From: Tretioscincus oriximinensis
Taxonomy: Eukaryota > Chordata > Lepidosauria > Squamata > Gymnophthalmidae
Assembly (NCBI GenBank): GCA_022410635.1
Contig: JAJVDF010000260.1
Location: 599,428-663,427 of the forward strand
Reading direction: 5' to 3'
Length of the DNA stretch: 64,000 nucleotides
Part shown: piece after piece, positions 46,201 to 57,900 of the stretch
Numbering within the stretch: position 1 is the first letter of the stretch
How the letters are laid out: the number at the start of each line of letters is the position of its first letter
Program-made: the position numbers and the translations under genes
Notes under the pieces: generated by a model
What the model saw: the letters and a program-made list of their open reading frames with translations, nothing else
What the model was told of the DNA's origin: nothing
Database searches by the model: none

Positions 46201-47116
46201 ACAGCACTGGGTCATCAGAAAAGAAGAAGAACTTAGTTCTTATACCCCGCTTTTCTCAAGTTTTCAAAGGGACTCAAAGCGGCTTACAAGGGTATTTTGC
46301 CTGAAGGCTCACATCCTATCTTCCCCACCAGGCTCTGACTTGCAGTCAGTTGCAATTTCTTGCAATTCATGCTTTCGAATAGCTGGGCTGGCTAGAGCTA
46401 CAGGCTAGTGGAAGGTGCTCACCCCTCCCCACGTCCCACACAGGGCTTTGAAACCCCATCTCCCAGGCGAGAGACAAATTCCTAAGCAACTGAGCCATTC
46501 GTGCCTGTCCTAGGCCCTTTCCTGGGGTGCCCCCCACCCTCCAACCTCTGCAAGAGCCAGGACATTTTTCCCCAGCTCCCAAAGGGCTTTCTGCTGCCAG
46601 GGAAGGAGGGTGGGAGGGCTAGCCTAGGGGTAAGGAGTGTGTTTTTAAAATGTGTTTCAAGCATTTGCCCTTTCTGGCAGTCCCCACCCCCTAGGGAGAT
46701 GCAGGGGTTAGGGCCACGTAGGAGGGCCTCCTTTGTGGTGGCCCCACATTCTGGAACAGCCCGCTTGCCAGTGGCTCACTTACATTTTCACCCAGGCTTT
46801 TGACTCAGTTCCTTCTGCATTTGCCTTTCCAGGACAGTATAGATCTATTAAAATGTTTTATCAATGCGTATTTATTAAAACTGATCTTTTGTTAGCCGTC
46901 CTGGGATCCATGGGGAAGGGCGGGATAGAAGTCCTTAAATTAGTAAAATGCATAAACGATCGATGGATGGATAGCTATTGCTCCCTGCCCCGGATCCCTG
47001 CCCGGCTTCTCAGGCTGGGTTTAATCCGGGGTGGCTGCCGAGCCCGCCGCCCGCCGCCCCCAGGGCCTCACCATTTGCAGCCTGGGCGGCTGCCGCCTCT
47101 CCTCCTCCGCCGACAT
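43136..47116 (-). CDS. POLR1D/RPAC2-like RNA polymerase I and III subunit (4 firm exons plus 1 probable)
   Basis: Alpha-like small subunit (AC19 family) that pairs with POLR1C in RNA polymerases I and III. Exons on the minus strand: 47116-47072, 45434-45337, 45234-45158, 44532-44450 and probably 43216-43136. The first four join with consistent GT-AG phases to 101 residues. Family hallmarks are [40 protein letters not shown] and [11 protein letters not shown], colinear with human POLR1D from VQAAG to KFE. The fifth exon gives a 26-residue lysine/glutamate-rich tail ending in TGA, with AATAAA about 200 bases further on; its sequence differs from the human tail. It is interrupted by introns, so it is not a processed retrocopy. 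As I recall, human POLR1D is on 13q12 with fewer coding exons, so this may be a paralogue or the moved sauropsid orthologue. I therefore leave the symbol empty. Confidence 0.85.
43890..44166 (-). mobile_element. tRNA-derived SINE (GGCACGGATAGCTCAG family), in a POLR1D-like intron
   Basis: GGGTTTTTATACGCTGCTTTTC, CATCTTCCCCACCACGCTGTG and the head ending GCTGTGCCTC. Confidence 0.75.
44230..44411. repeat. Tandem duplication, about 94-bp unit
   Basis: AACTAGCACTAGATTAGCATG ... CCAATGATACCAAAC occurs twice with a variable T-rich spacer, 40 bases from POLR1D-like exon 4. Confidence 0.85.
44450..44532 (-). CDS. POLR1D-like exon 4 (residues 74-101)
   Basis: After CTGCAG: completes Gly, then [19 protein letters not shown] and QHVLNKFE, ending in phase 0 before GTAGGT. 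It aligns with the human stretch from LPAVEPFQ to DKFE. Confidence 0.88.
45158..45234 (-). CDS. POLR1D-like exon 3 (residues 48-74)
   Basis: After CTGTAG: completes Asp, then [18 protein letters not shown] through RIQTR and one base of a Gly codon before GTAATT. Confidence 0.9.
45337..45434 (-). CDS. POLR1D-like exon 2 (residues 16-48)
   Basis: After [16 protein letters not shown], then the family core [17 protein letters not shown], ending with two bases of a split Asp codon before GTAGGT. Confidence 0.9.
45522..46015 (-). mobile_element. CR1 LINE 3' end with intact ORF2 C-terminus (ATTCTATG-tail subfamily)
   Basis: Reverse reading has [44 protein letters not shown] and [10 protein letters not shown], followed by the ACCCTGGAGGTCCCTTCCAA and TTCTATGATTCTATG end. 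It lies in intron 1 of the POLR1D-like gene. Confidence 0.88.
46210..46506 (-). mobile_element. tRNA-derived SINE (GGCACGGATAGCTCAG family)
   Basis: AAGAAGAAG tail, TTCTTATACCCCGCTTTTCTC, and the head at 46,450-46,506 including GGGCTTTGAAACCCCATC and AACTGAGCCATTCGTGCC. Confidence 0.82.
46700..46975 (+). mobile_element. L2-like 3' end fragment
   Basis: TTTGTGGTGGCCCCACATTCTGG-type phrase and the GGGGAAGGGCGGGATAGAAG end match the long L2-like element at 28,640-28,900. Confidence 0.7.
47072..47116 (-). CDS. POLR1D-like exon 1 (residues 1-15)
   Basis: ATG at 47116-47114 in the context AAGATG starts [15 protein letters not shown], followed by a GTGAGG donor in phase 0. It lies in the CpG island shared with VAMP7. 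Human POLR1D also breaks just after a Met at this point in the alignment. Confidence 0.75.
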
Positions 47117-47324
47117 CTTGGACAGCGGCAGTACGTCGCATAGCGAAGGAGAGGCTGCCGGGAGCGCGTGACGTTGAACCAATGGCAGCTGCTGCTGGGT
47201 CGAGGGGCGTCTCGGCGGCGAGCCAATCCGGTCGGCGCTCTGTCGCGTTGGATTCCGTTTCCCAGAAGCCNTTTNNCGNNGCCTCCCTCCTCCCCCCCCC
47301 CCCCCCCCCCGCCGCGAGGACTCA

Positions 47325-47418
47325 CGTGAGGACGGGCGGTCGGGCGCCGCGTCGTCGTCGTCGTCTTGGTGCTCGGGAGCTGCGGTGGGAGGCGGAGGCG
47401 GCGGCGGCGAGCGGACAG
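47325..47418 (+). other. VAMP7: Candidate non-coding first exon of VAMP7
   Basis: GC-rich stretch ending CGGACAG before a GTGGGC donor. VAMP7 coding begins 13 bases inside its next exon (acceptor at 48,805), so a 5' untranslated exon must exist upstream. This is the best donor in the island; its 5' limit is a guess. Confidence 0.4.
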
Positions 47419-47669
47419 GTGGGCCGCGGGCTCCTCGGCAGCGGGGAAGCCTTCCGAGCGGGGCCGCCCCACCTCCCCCCCTCCGGGCACGGGGCGAGGG
47501 GAGGGGGCTGCCCGGCCTGAAGCCCCCCGGAGTCGGCACCTCGCCCGCCCGAGCCCAGACGCTGGCAGACCCTCAGCTGGCTGGCAGAGGGACGACCCCC
47601 TCCCCCACCCCGTTCCCCGGTGGCTGTGGAGGCCCAGGTCGCAGGAGGGGAGGGCAAGGAGGGTGGGCA

Positions 47670-48095
47670 GTGGTCGCTCCCCCTCCCTCCTTACCTTCCC
47701 CCCTACTGATCTTCTCCTCCTCCCTCTTCCTACTGACCTTCCCTCCCCCCCTTCCTTCCCTCCCCCCTCCTTCCATCCCTCCCTCCTTACTATAACCTTC
47801 TCCTTTCCCCCTCCTTCCCATGTCCCCCTTCCACCCTGCTGACCTTTCCTCCCTCACTCTCCATACCCATAACCATCCCCTCCCTCTCCCCTCCTCCCTC
47901 CCTTCTCCTCCCTCCCCCCTTCTTACAAATCCCTTCTTGCTTGCTTCTCTCCCCTCCCCTTTTCCTCTTTACCTTAACCTGTCCCTCCCTCCCCTCCCAC
48001 TATTGGCCTTGTAACCTTCTTTCTTCCCTTCCTCCTTCCTTCCTTCCGTCCCTCCCTCCTTTCTTCCTTCTTTCCACCCTCCCTAGTTCTTATTT
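47670..48095. repeat. Polypyrimidine (C/T) tract in VAMP7 intron 1
   Basis: About 420 bases almost entirely C and T on the plus strand, with TTCC and CTCC sub-repeats. It directly follows the CpG island. Confidence 0.95.
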
Positions 48096-48818
48096 TCCAG
48101 GATATTGTCTGGTTCTTCAGCAGAAGCTGCCTTGTAGGTCTCTTAACATATTGCACTCTGCTTGTATACACTTAGTTACCGAATATCCAAATGTAAATAT
48201 CCAAAAATAAATAATCGACACTTGGATGCAGCTTTAGACCCATATGGATAGGAGGGTTTCATTCCCATACACATGTAGGAATAAGGACATGCTGGGTCAG
48301 ACTGTGGCAGCCCTGGACGGGCCTCCCCTAGCACGCGAGTGCCAGACTCCTGTTCCAAGATATATTGCAGAGTAAGACACAAGTTATGGAAAGGACCTTT
48401 AGAGTTGGCAGATGCAGAAGCTGGAACTGTGGCGCTGAAGCACTGTGCCTAGAAGAGATCTGCTTGGAGACCTTTTCTTGTGTATTCAAGGCATTTTCCC
48501 CAGAGATCAGCACCGTCGTGTTCTTCAGTGCTGCGCTTTCAGAAATGTGCCCATGAATATAAGTTCGTAATCCAGCATGGCTAAGGAGGAGAAATTGCCC
48601 GTCGTTATCACAATGCCCGCCTGACGTGCTGGCAGTCATCACCTAAAGCTCAAGGCTGCACTTCTTTAAAGAGTTTTAAGAAGATTTAATTTGCTGTCTG
48701 ATAATTTTGTCCACTTCTGGCTACATAGCAGACCTTAACTGTTGTCCTTTGCTGCCGTTGGGGGCCCTTCAAAGCCATGTGATGCCCTTATGTTTCTGTT
48801 TGCAGCTCACTGGAAGCC

Positions 48819-48964
48819 ATGGCGATCCTTTTTGCCGTTGTGGCTCGAGGCTCCACAATCCTGGCCAAGCATGCTTGGTGCGGAGGAAACTTCCTGGAAG
48901 TGACAGAGCAGATTTTGGCAAAGATTCCCTCGGAGAACAACAAGCTTACCTACTCGCATGGCAA
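48819..48964 (+). CDS. VAMP7: VAMP7 coding exon 1 (residues 1-49)
   Basis: The exon proper starts at 48806 after TTTGCAG with 13 untranslated bases, then the first 48 codons of the longin domain and AA of a split Asn codon before GTGAGT. Confidence 0.96.
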
Positions 48965-51900
48965 GTGAGTACTGGGGTGGGAGAAGCACCTCTCTTGCTG
49001 GAAGGAAAGGAGGGCTGTGCCTCAGGGCAGAGTTTGTCCATTTATGTGCCAATTTAAGCCCCATTAGGAGCCTGCCATACTCTACACTAGCATGTAGATG
49101 GGAGGCCTCTGGGAGTTTGGGAATGGGTCTCATTTTGGAATGCTTCTTTGTCCTGTTGGACTTACAGTACCAATAAAAAATGTAAATGCCCCTTTTCATG
49201 CAAGGCCTCAAAATAACGAAGGGACACCAAAGAATGTAAGATATAAATCGCATCCCAGTTTAACATTTTGTTCGTTTACCTTTTCATCCATATTCATTGC
49301 TCCACAGTCCTGATGAATGTATAATGTAAAAAAAAAAATTAAATTAAGAAATAACACTGCATGTATGCAAACTTTTGGTTTATTCATTTTATTCATTATT
49401 CAAGGCAGTTGACAATAACAAAGTCAACATATTAAAACCAAATTAACATATTAAATTTATAAGTTGGTACTGAACATTTACTCCACAGCAGAGGGATTTA
49501 TTTTTCAATTTTTATTCTGTCCTATAGCTGAAGGTTTCAGGGCGGATCACAATCATAAAACAATAAGAACATAAGAAGAGCCATACTGGGTCGGGCCAGA
49601 GCCCATCTAGTCCAGGATTCTGTCTCACACAGAGGCCCACCAGATGCACCTGGGCAGTCCGAACAGAGGAAAGCAAAATATGCTGCTCCTGTTCGTGACT
49701 CCCTGCAAATGGTATTTCAAGAGTCCTGCCTGTTGCTCCATCCCGGAGGCTACATCCAGACAACTATCTTAGTATCCATTTATATCCTTAGTATCCATAA
49801 ACCTGTCTAGTCCTGTCTTGAAACTATCCAAGCTGTTAGCTGCCACCACTTCTTCAGGAAGTAAATTCCACAGGCCAATAAACCTTTAGTGAAAAAATAC
49901 TTTCCTTTGTCTTCTCACTTTTCTACCCATCAGTTTCAAGAAGGGCCCTGTGGTCCTTGTACTGTGTGATAGAGAAAACATTTTTTCTCTATTCACCCTA
50001 TCTATCCATGATTTTGTACACGACATTCAGATCAACTCTCAAACGTCTTCTTTCGAGGCTTACTTCATAAGTGAGGCGCTCCAGACCCTTGATCATTCTT
50101 GTTGCCCTTTTCTGCACCTTCTCCCGTTCTATAATATCCTTCTTGAGATGTGGTGACCAGAACTGAACACAGTATTCCAAATATGGCTTCACCACAGATT
50201 TATAGAGATGCAAAACAACATTTGCTGACTTGTTTTCGATCCCTTTCCTAATTATCCCCAACAAGGAATTTGCCTTTTTTGCTGCTGCTGCTGCTGCACA
50301 CTGGGTTGACATTTTCATTGAATTGTCCACTAACACCCCAAGATCCTTTTCTTGCTTGGTCACAGAAAGCTTGGTTCCCATCAGGTGGTAGGAGTATTTT
50401 GGGTTCTTTGCCCCAATATGCATGACCTTGCACTTGCTTAAGTTGAAGTGCATTTGCCACTTTGATGCCCACTCACCCAATTTCAATAAATCACTCTGGA
50501 GTGCCTTACAATCATTTTCAGTTTTCACTACCCTGAACAGTTTAGTGTCGTCAGCGAACTTGGCTACTTCACTATTCACCTCGGCATGCAGATCATTTAT
50601 AAATATATTGAAAAGCAAGGGTCCCAGTACAGATCCCTGGGGTACCCCACTTCTTACATCTTTCCATTCAGAGAACCGTCCATTTATTACTACTCTGTTT
50701 TCTATCTTTTTGCCAGTTTCCAATCCAGGACAAAGTCTGTCCTCTTATACCATGAGTATGGAGCTTTTTTAGAAGCTTTGATGAGGGACTTTATCAAAAG
50801 CCTTCTGAAAATCTAGATAGCAATATCAACTGGATCCCCTTTATCTACATGTTTGTAACACCCTCAAAGAATTCTAGCAAGTTGGTAAGGCATGATTTAC
50901 CTTTGCTGAAGCCATGCTGAGTTTCATTCAGCAATGCGTGCTTCTCCATGTGTTTAGTAATTTTGTCCTTAATTAAGGTTTCCAACACTTTACCTGGAAT
51001 TGATGTTAAACTGATGAGTCTATAATTTCTGGGATCACCCTGGGATCCTTTCTGAAGATTGGTGTTACGTTAGCTACCCTCCAATCTAGTGGTATTGTGC
51101 CTGATTTTAAGCAAAGATTAAATATTTTGGTCAGAAGTTCAGCAAGTTATTTCTTTTAACATTCTTAGCAATGTGCTCCTCAAAGTTTTTCTTTGTATCC
51201 CTGACTTTTCCCTGACTTCGTATTCCTTGCATTTGGTTTGTCGCAGTTTGTGCTCCCTTCTGTTATCCTCACTAGGATAAGCCATCCACTTTTTAAATGA
51301 GTTTCTCTTCATTCTAATGACTTCCCTTACTGCAGTGGTAAGCCATACAGGTGTCCTTTTGGATTTGGCGGAACCCTTTCTTCTCTTGCGAATGCATTTT
51401 ATTTGAGCTTCCAATATTGTATTTGCTAACAGTTTCCATGCTTTTTGAAGGGACTAGACTTTTCTCACTTTCCCTTTTAATGTTCTTTTTGCCATTTTCC
51501 TCATTTTGGAAAACTTTCCTTTGTGAAAGTTGAAGGTTTCTGTGTTAGAACTGCTTGACAATTTTCTATCCACGTTCAATTTGAGAGTTATTGTATTGTC
51601 CACTGTTTCCTATGGAATCTGCTACAGTTACAATATAATGGTTAAATGAAGTACAGAAAAATAAAACTGCAGCAGTGCGTGAAAGTGGAGAAAGGAACTT
51701 GCTTCATCTGGCAATGGCCAAGGCAAAGGGGGGGAAGTTCCCAAAGATTGTTTAAAAACCTGCCAGGAAGCAGCCTGGCATATCTGAAAGGGGAGATCGT
51801 TCTCCAATGTAGGAGCCATACCCAAAGGGCTCCATCCCAAATTCTTAACCCCCTTACCATTGATAGTGTTGGAACAACTGCCTGGTGGCCCCCAAACGAT

Positions 51901-54900
51901 GCCATAGCCTTCCCCTTGTGGTGCGTCATTTACCCTTGTTGTGTTCATTTAGAAAACCACTAAAGAGGAGCCTCTATCCTATAGCCTAGTGTGTAAAGCA
52001 CGATGTCCTAGATGCTATTTTATCAGTGCATCTGCTTGTGTGGACCTTTTAAAAATAAACATTGTTTTCCCCACAGTTACCTGTTCCATTATATCTGCCA
52101 AGACCGGATTATATACCTGTGCATCACCGATGATGTGAGTAGGTTGCACTTTGATAGTAGTTTGGAATGCTCAGGCAGGCCTCGAATGATATTCTCTCTT
52201 GGGTTGTCTGGTTCCTACACAGTTGCTCACTGGTGCCTGCGTTGGGCCCTTTTCATCTCCCAGTCACTCCTCAAGGCCTGTGCCTGCTTCTGTATCATGT
52301 GGGTCCTTGGAAACTTGTATTGTGGTTATTATCTTTTCAGGAAGGCTGCATACTGTGTAGAATACATCTGGCAAGGGGGTCTTGTAGCACCTTAGAGGCA
52401 GTGGGAGTTTTTCTAGACTTCTTCAGATGCATGTGAAGAAGTTGACATCTTCAAAAGCTCCTGCTGCCTCCCTTTTTCTTGTTAGACTTTAAGGTGCCAA
52501 GAGACCCCCGTGCTAGGCATTCAGGACCCAACTAATATGGCTCATCCTTGCATATATACGGTGTGGTTGCAGCTGCTTTCTCTTGATGGCTCCCAGCAGT
52601 TCTGCTGAGAAGAAATGTATTGTTCTGAACTTTATAACAGCACATTTTCTTGAAAGTGAAAGGGTTGCCATATTTCCTGTCTTGGCAAGAAATATTAATA
52701 GGACATTCAAAAAGGATTGTGTGTGGGTACACGAGTTGGGGTTTATACGGTAGAAAAATACAATTCCTGTTGTTCGCTGGTGGATTCAATGTGGGGCCTC
52801 CTGTGTCCTCAGTTCTCTTAGGTATGCAGAGTAGATTTTGGAAGAGGCTGTTTGGCCAGATGCACCAGGTCTCTGGTTCCCAACTTTTTTCATGACCCTA
52901 TTCTCATTATGACCCCATCAGCATATCATTCCTGGCCCACCCATAAAAAAAAAAACAATTTCTGGAACCGGGAACTGAAAGTGACGTCATTGAGCATGTC
53001 ATTTCCAGAGCAGGAATGACATTGGGTGGGGGTGGGATGGGGGGGGCGTAAGTGGTGACCCCCCCAGGAAAACCCTTTGCATCCCCATTTGGAATGGCGG
53101 CCCATGGGTTGTGAAGCACAGCCCCAGGTTTTTATGGACTGATTAAGTTGACTCTTTCCTCCATCTGGTACATCTTGCTAATGGTTGGGGGGACCTTCTC
53201 TGCTCCACAGGACTTTGAACGTTCCAGAGCCTTCACATTCCTGAACGAAATCAAGAAGCGGTTCCAGACCACCTATGGTTCCCGTGCGCAGACCGCCCTG
53301 CCCTACGCCATGAACAGCGAGTTCTCCAGCGTTTTGGCTGCACAGCTGGTGAGGTTCTGGGTGGTCAAGCTCCTGAAGAGCTGGCAGTTTGTGGAAATGG
53401 CTCTGCCCCTTGGATTCTCCAACGGCTGGGCAAAACAGAATGGAGCGGGAGGCTCCTTGCTTCACTGAAAGCATTGCAGCCATAGACGTGGCCGAGAAGC
53501 TGTGCTCCTTCTACAGGGCTCCTTTTCTGCTCTTCCCTGGCTGAGGTTGGTGGTTCTCCTGAGAGCAGAGGTTTACAGGGCCAGATTGCATGTCAGTTCG
53601 GATAGAACTGAGCGCAAAGGCCTGGCAAACGCCACATCTGCCTTGATAGCCACCTGTTCTGCCTATAAATTGATCCCCAGGCTACACTGCACTGCACCCT
53701 GCCTTATTCTGAGGTACCTTGCAATGCTGAGGCTCGGATGGCTCAGGGGTTAAGAGATGGCCTTTCGTAGGTTGGGGAATCCCAGACTATAGGAAATATC
53801 ATGACACTTATCAAATAATCAATTATATAGAAACACAATAGAAGGAAAAATTTGGACTGAGTTAATTAACAATGAGAATAAAATAAGTAATAAAGATATT
53901 ATATTTCATAAATAGCCAAGAAATGTTGAAAACAATTGGAAAGAACCTTTCAAAAGTATAAATAAAATATCAATATACTTTCAAAAGTATAAATAAAATA
54001 TGGAAATATCACTTCTTAATAAATAATAGCAAACTAAAATTAGTAAACAAAATATTCTAAATGATGATAGTTTAAATAAAGCATTATTGAAATTAAAATA
54101 ATTAGGAATAAATCGTTTAGAACATTTGTATGATATTACAAGTACATCTGTCTTGCAACAGCAGATAATAAATTGGATTGGATCAACATTTTGGCTACAG
54201 TCAGTAGCGATAAGAAGGTATATTAATGACCCACAAAGGATACAAGCAATAAGAAGACTGGACGATCAAACGGAACAAATAATAAGAATGATTATAAATG
54301 ATCGAAAGAAAATACCTTCACAATTATATAATTTACTAAATAATAACAATGAGATAATTAATGAAATTGTGAACAGATGGAATCATGATATAAACATTAG
54401 GCCTTCTGAAATCGAGAGCCAATTTTGTGTAGTGGTTAGAGTGTTGGACTCGTACCTGGTAGTCTCCCAGTTCGATTCCCCATTCCTCCATGAAAACCAG
54501 CTGGGTGGCCTTGGGCCAGTCACAGTTCTTTAGAACTCTCTCAGCCCCACCTACTCCACAGGGTGTCTGTTGTGAAGAAAGCAACAAAAAGCTATGTGCA
54601 CCACCCTTTGGTTGGCCGTCCTGAGACCTTCGGGTATAGGGCGGAATATAAGTACAAATAAATAAATAGTGAAATCTAATATGAGCATCAAAAAGGAGAA
54701 GATGAACAGCTTAAAAGAAGCCAGGAAAAAAATCATGCTCAAATGGCATAAGACCCTACACAGTTAGCACCCCATATTCTGAACCAATGTTGGTTTGGCT
54801 GTCAAACTAGTGCTGGCTACTATCAGATCTACTGGCAATGCCAGGAAACTCAAAATTATTGGCTGAAAATCCAAAAGGAAATAAAATATATAACAACAAT

Positions 54901-57900
54901 TTAGTTTTAACAGCGAGAACGGTGTTTTTCTATTAGATTTAGATCAAATAGGTAGTGGTCAAGTTAAATATATTTTGAATATATGTTAAGCTGTGCCCAA
55001 ATAATACTTTTGAAAGGATGGAAGAATATCTCAAAACGAACGGTAAACGAACGGCAAGAATATCTAATTCAAAAAGTGGCAGTGGAAATTAGAAACAGTA
55101 GAATCAATAATAGTGTTAATATTCAGAAAGTTGTGCAAATTAAGCAAAATTGGGATTTAGTTAAAAATTATCTATTGGTGTCCATACTGAATCAAGCTAC
55201 AAGACTTAAAATTAATATTATTTTTGCTATGTAAAATAGAATTCAAAGTATGTTCCTTTTGTTTTGCTGTAATGATGCAATATTCCTTATAATTTTCAGT
55301 GGAAGATTGATGAAAACGTTATAAATAATTTTTTTTTAAAAAAGATGGCCTTTCGTGTAAGAGGCCCATCCCTGAAGCCCCATGTTGGCCCTCTAACAGG
55401 CACGGATAGCTCAGTCGCTAAGGAATCCGTCTCTCACCTGGGAGATGGGGTTTCGAAGCCCTGTGTCAGACATAGCCTGTAGCTCTAGCCAACTGACTCC
55501 AACTGACTGCAAGTAGATATATGGGAACCACCACAGCCTGATGGGGAAGATAGAATGTCAGCCTTCGGGAAAAATACCCTTTGTAAGCCACTTTGAGTCC
55601 TTTTGAAAGGTGAGAAAAGAGGGGTATAAGAACCCAGTTCTTTCTTTCTTCCTCCTCCTCCTCTTCTACTGGCCTCAGCTCCAGGCAACTTTCCTAGTTG
55701 AAAGAAAGCAGATTTGCAATCTACATTTCAAGGAGATTCATAAGTACCACCACTAATCTGGTGGGGAAGATGGAATAGATGTAAGCCTTTGGATGAAAAT
55801 TAACCTTTTAAGCCCCTCTTGAGTCCCTACAGGTGAGAAGGACGAGCTATAAAAACCACATGCTTCTTCCTCCTCCATCATTTGGGCCTCCCATCGTCTG
55901 CACTAGCAAGAGGACAGTGGGTCCTTATTCCAAGAAACACCCCATAATAAGGCTGTGTATAAGAGGCCCTGGGGTCAGCACTCCAATACTGGAATACTTG
56001 TATTGTCCTATACAAGAGGAATATTTTGTTGTTTTCTTGACATTGAGCTAAGCTGCAGCAGCCATATCTGTTTCATCCGTTCTTGTATCCCTGCAGAAGT
56101 ACCATTCAGAGACCAAGGGCCCTGACCAGGTGGCAGAGACACAGGCGCAGGTGGACGAGCTGAAGGGGATTATGGTCCGCAATATAGGTAATGGCTGCTT
56201 TCAAGAGCTACAGGCACTGAATAAAGAGGGTTCAGACCTGAGCCGAATTTGCCTTTCCACCCTAGCGCAGGTCATTTTCAGTATGTGGCTTCCTTTGTCA
56301 AGGAAGGGGCAAAACTCCTTGTCTCTGAGCGGGCAGCAACGGGGGCAGAGCTGTACCCTGGGATTCTCTCATTCCTGCCTCCTTTTCACCCCAGATCTGG
56401 TGGCTCAGAGAGGAGAGAAGCTTGAATTGCTGATAGACAAAACAGAAAACCTTGTGGACTCGGTAAGTTCTGAACGTGGGAAGAGCAAAGTTTCCAGTGC
56501 TTGGACTCGGGTACTTTTTAATCCACCTTCGGTTCGGAAGGAACAGATTAAACCAGTATTTAGTGCAGTTTTTCAGGGCCAAAGAGGGATTAGAAGGACG
56601 TGTCGGAACAGGCCCTTAAGGCGCTTCTAGCAAAAAGGGGATTTGCCTCTGCAGGGCAAAGAGGGGGTTTGTTCTGCTACTTCTTCCTCCCTTACTGAAA
56701 CTTAAAGGATTTCAGCTGAGCACTCAGAAGCATTTGGGGCAAATGGGGTTTAATGTAGCTTATATATTTCCTTCAAGAACTTCCTATCAGTCTAGGAGAC
56801 TGGAATTCTTCTGACATGAGGCACGATCATTGTTAACAAATGTTGCTTAGCACACCTGCTGGGTGAGCAGTTCTAGGTTTTTTAAAGCAAAACCTGCATG
56901 GTTATCCCCACCAAACCTTTAACAGAAAAAAAACCATTAAGAAATCCTATGGAATATTAAGACTGCTTGAAGAATGTACAAAGTGCTTGAAGATTGTTTC
57001 AATTGTGTGCCTTGCTTGTAGCACAGGAAGTAAGGCCCTCTGGGCACAGGCTCAGTGATGCTCTTTCAAGAACAGCGTCTTAAGCAATGGCATCTCAGGA
57101 AGCAACACCCTAAGTGATGTCATTTCTGGCAGGAGGTGGGACCTGGGTGGTTCACTGAATATTTAAGAAATTAGGTACCCGTTCTACCAAAGCTGGTGTG
57201 AACCAGCTGACTCCCACCCCTGGCACCTGCTACACTACATCCACTGCACTAGCTAGGGGTCTTGTAACATTTGAGAGACCAACAGCCTTTTTCTTCATAG
57301 TCTCTATAGTGCTCCGAGAGCCCCTGTCTGCCTGGCCATACAGCTGGAGAAGCAGATTTGTCTGTGGAAGCTCCTGCTGCCTCCCCTTTTTCTTGTTCAT
57401 CTCCAAGGTGCCACGAGAGTCCCTGGCTAGACATTCTGGAGTCAGACGAACATGGCATCTTCTTTGACTTCTGCAGCACATTAGATGTGATGCAAAAAAT
57501 ACCTAAAATGCATTGTTGTGCTAGTGGAAAGGGCTAACATTTGTATCGGTGCCCAGGCCCAAACCTCAACCTAAAGTAATAACCAGATTTTTCCAGAGGT
57601 TCCGCGAAGGAGAAATGAGGGGGACCTTCCAACTAAGACCCCCCTTGTGTTACTTTCTCCACAGTCGGTTACTTTCAAAACTACCAGCAGGAACCTGGCA
57701 AGGGCCATGTGCATGAAGAACCTCAAGCTAACCATTATTGTTGCCATCGTGCTCTTTGTAAGTCCCAGCTACTGTTCATAATGGTTTTTTGTTTAAGAAA
57801 AATGAGAGCCAGCTTGGTGTAGTGGTTGGAGAGTTGGACTCTCATCTGGGAGTCTCCCGGTTCGATTCCCCACTCCTCCATGAAAGCCAGCTGGGTGACT

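Larger units (their letters stand above)
46985..47560. promoter_or_regulatory. CpG island, bidirectional promoter of the POLR1D-like gene and VAMP7
   Basis: Dense CpG sequence, including a short CGT repeat near 47,350, a C-run and N-filled sequencing gaps at 47,271-47,280. The minus-strand gene starts at 47,116. VAMP7, whose first coding exon is at 48,819, needs an upstream non-coding exon. The two genes probably share this promoter. Confidence 0.7.

Noticed and set aside
46978..47857. Long overlapping ORFs on both strands in the CpG island and C/T tract
   Set aside because: GC- and pyrimidine-driven open frames with no family signature; only the 15-codon POLR1D-like first exon is supported there.
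55399..55475. tRNA-like sequence with A and B boxes
   Set aside because: Head of a SINE copy with SINE body and tail attached, not a tRNA gene. The same applies to 54,414 and 57,804.
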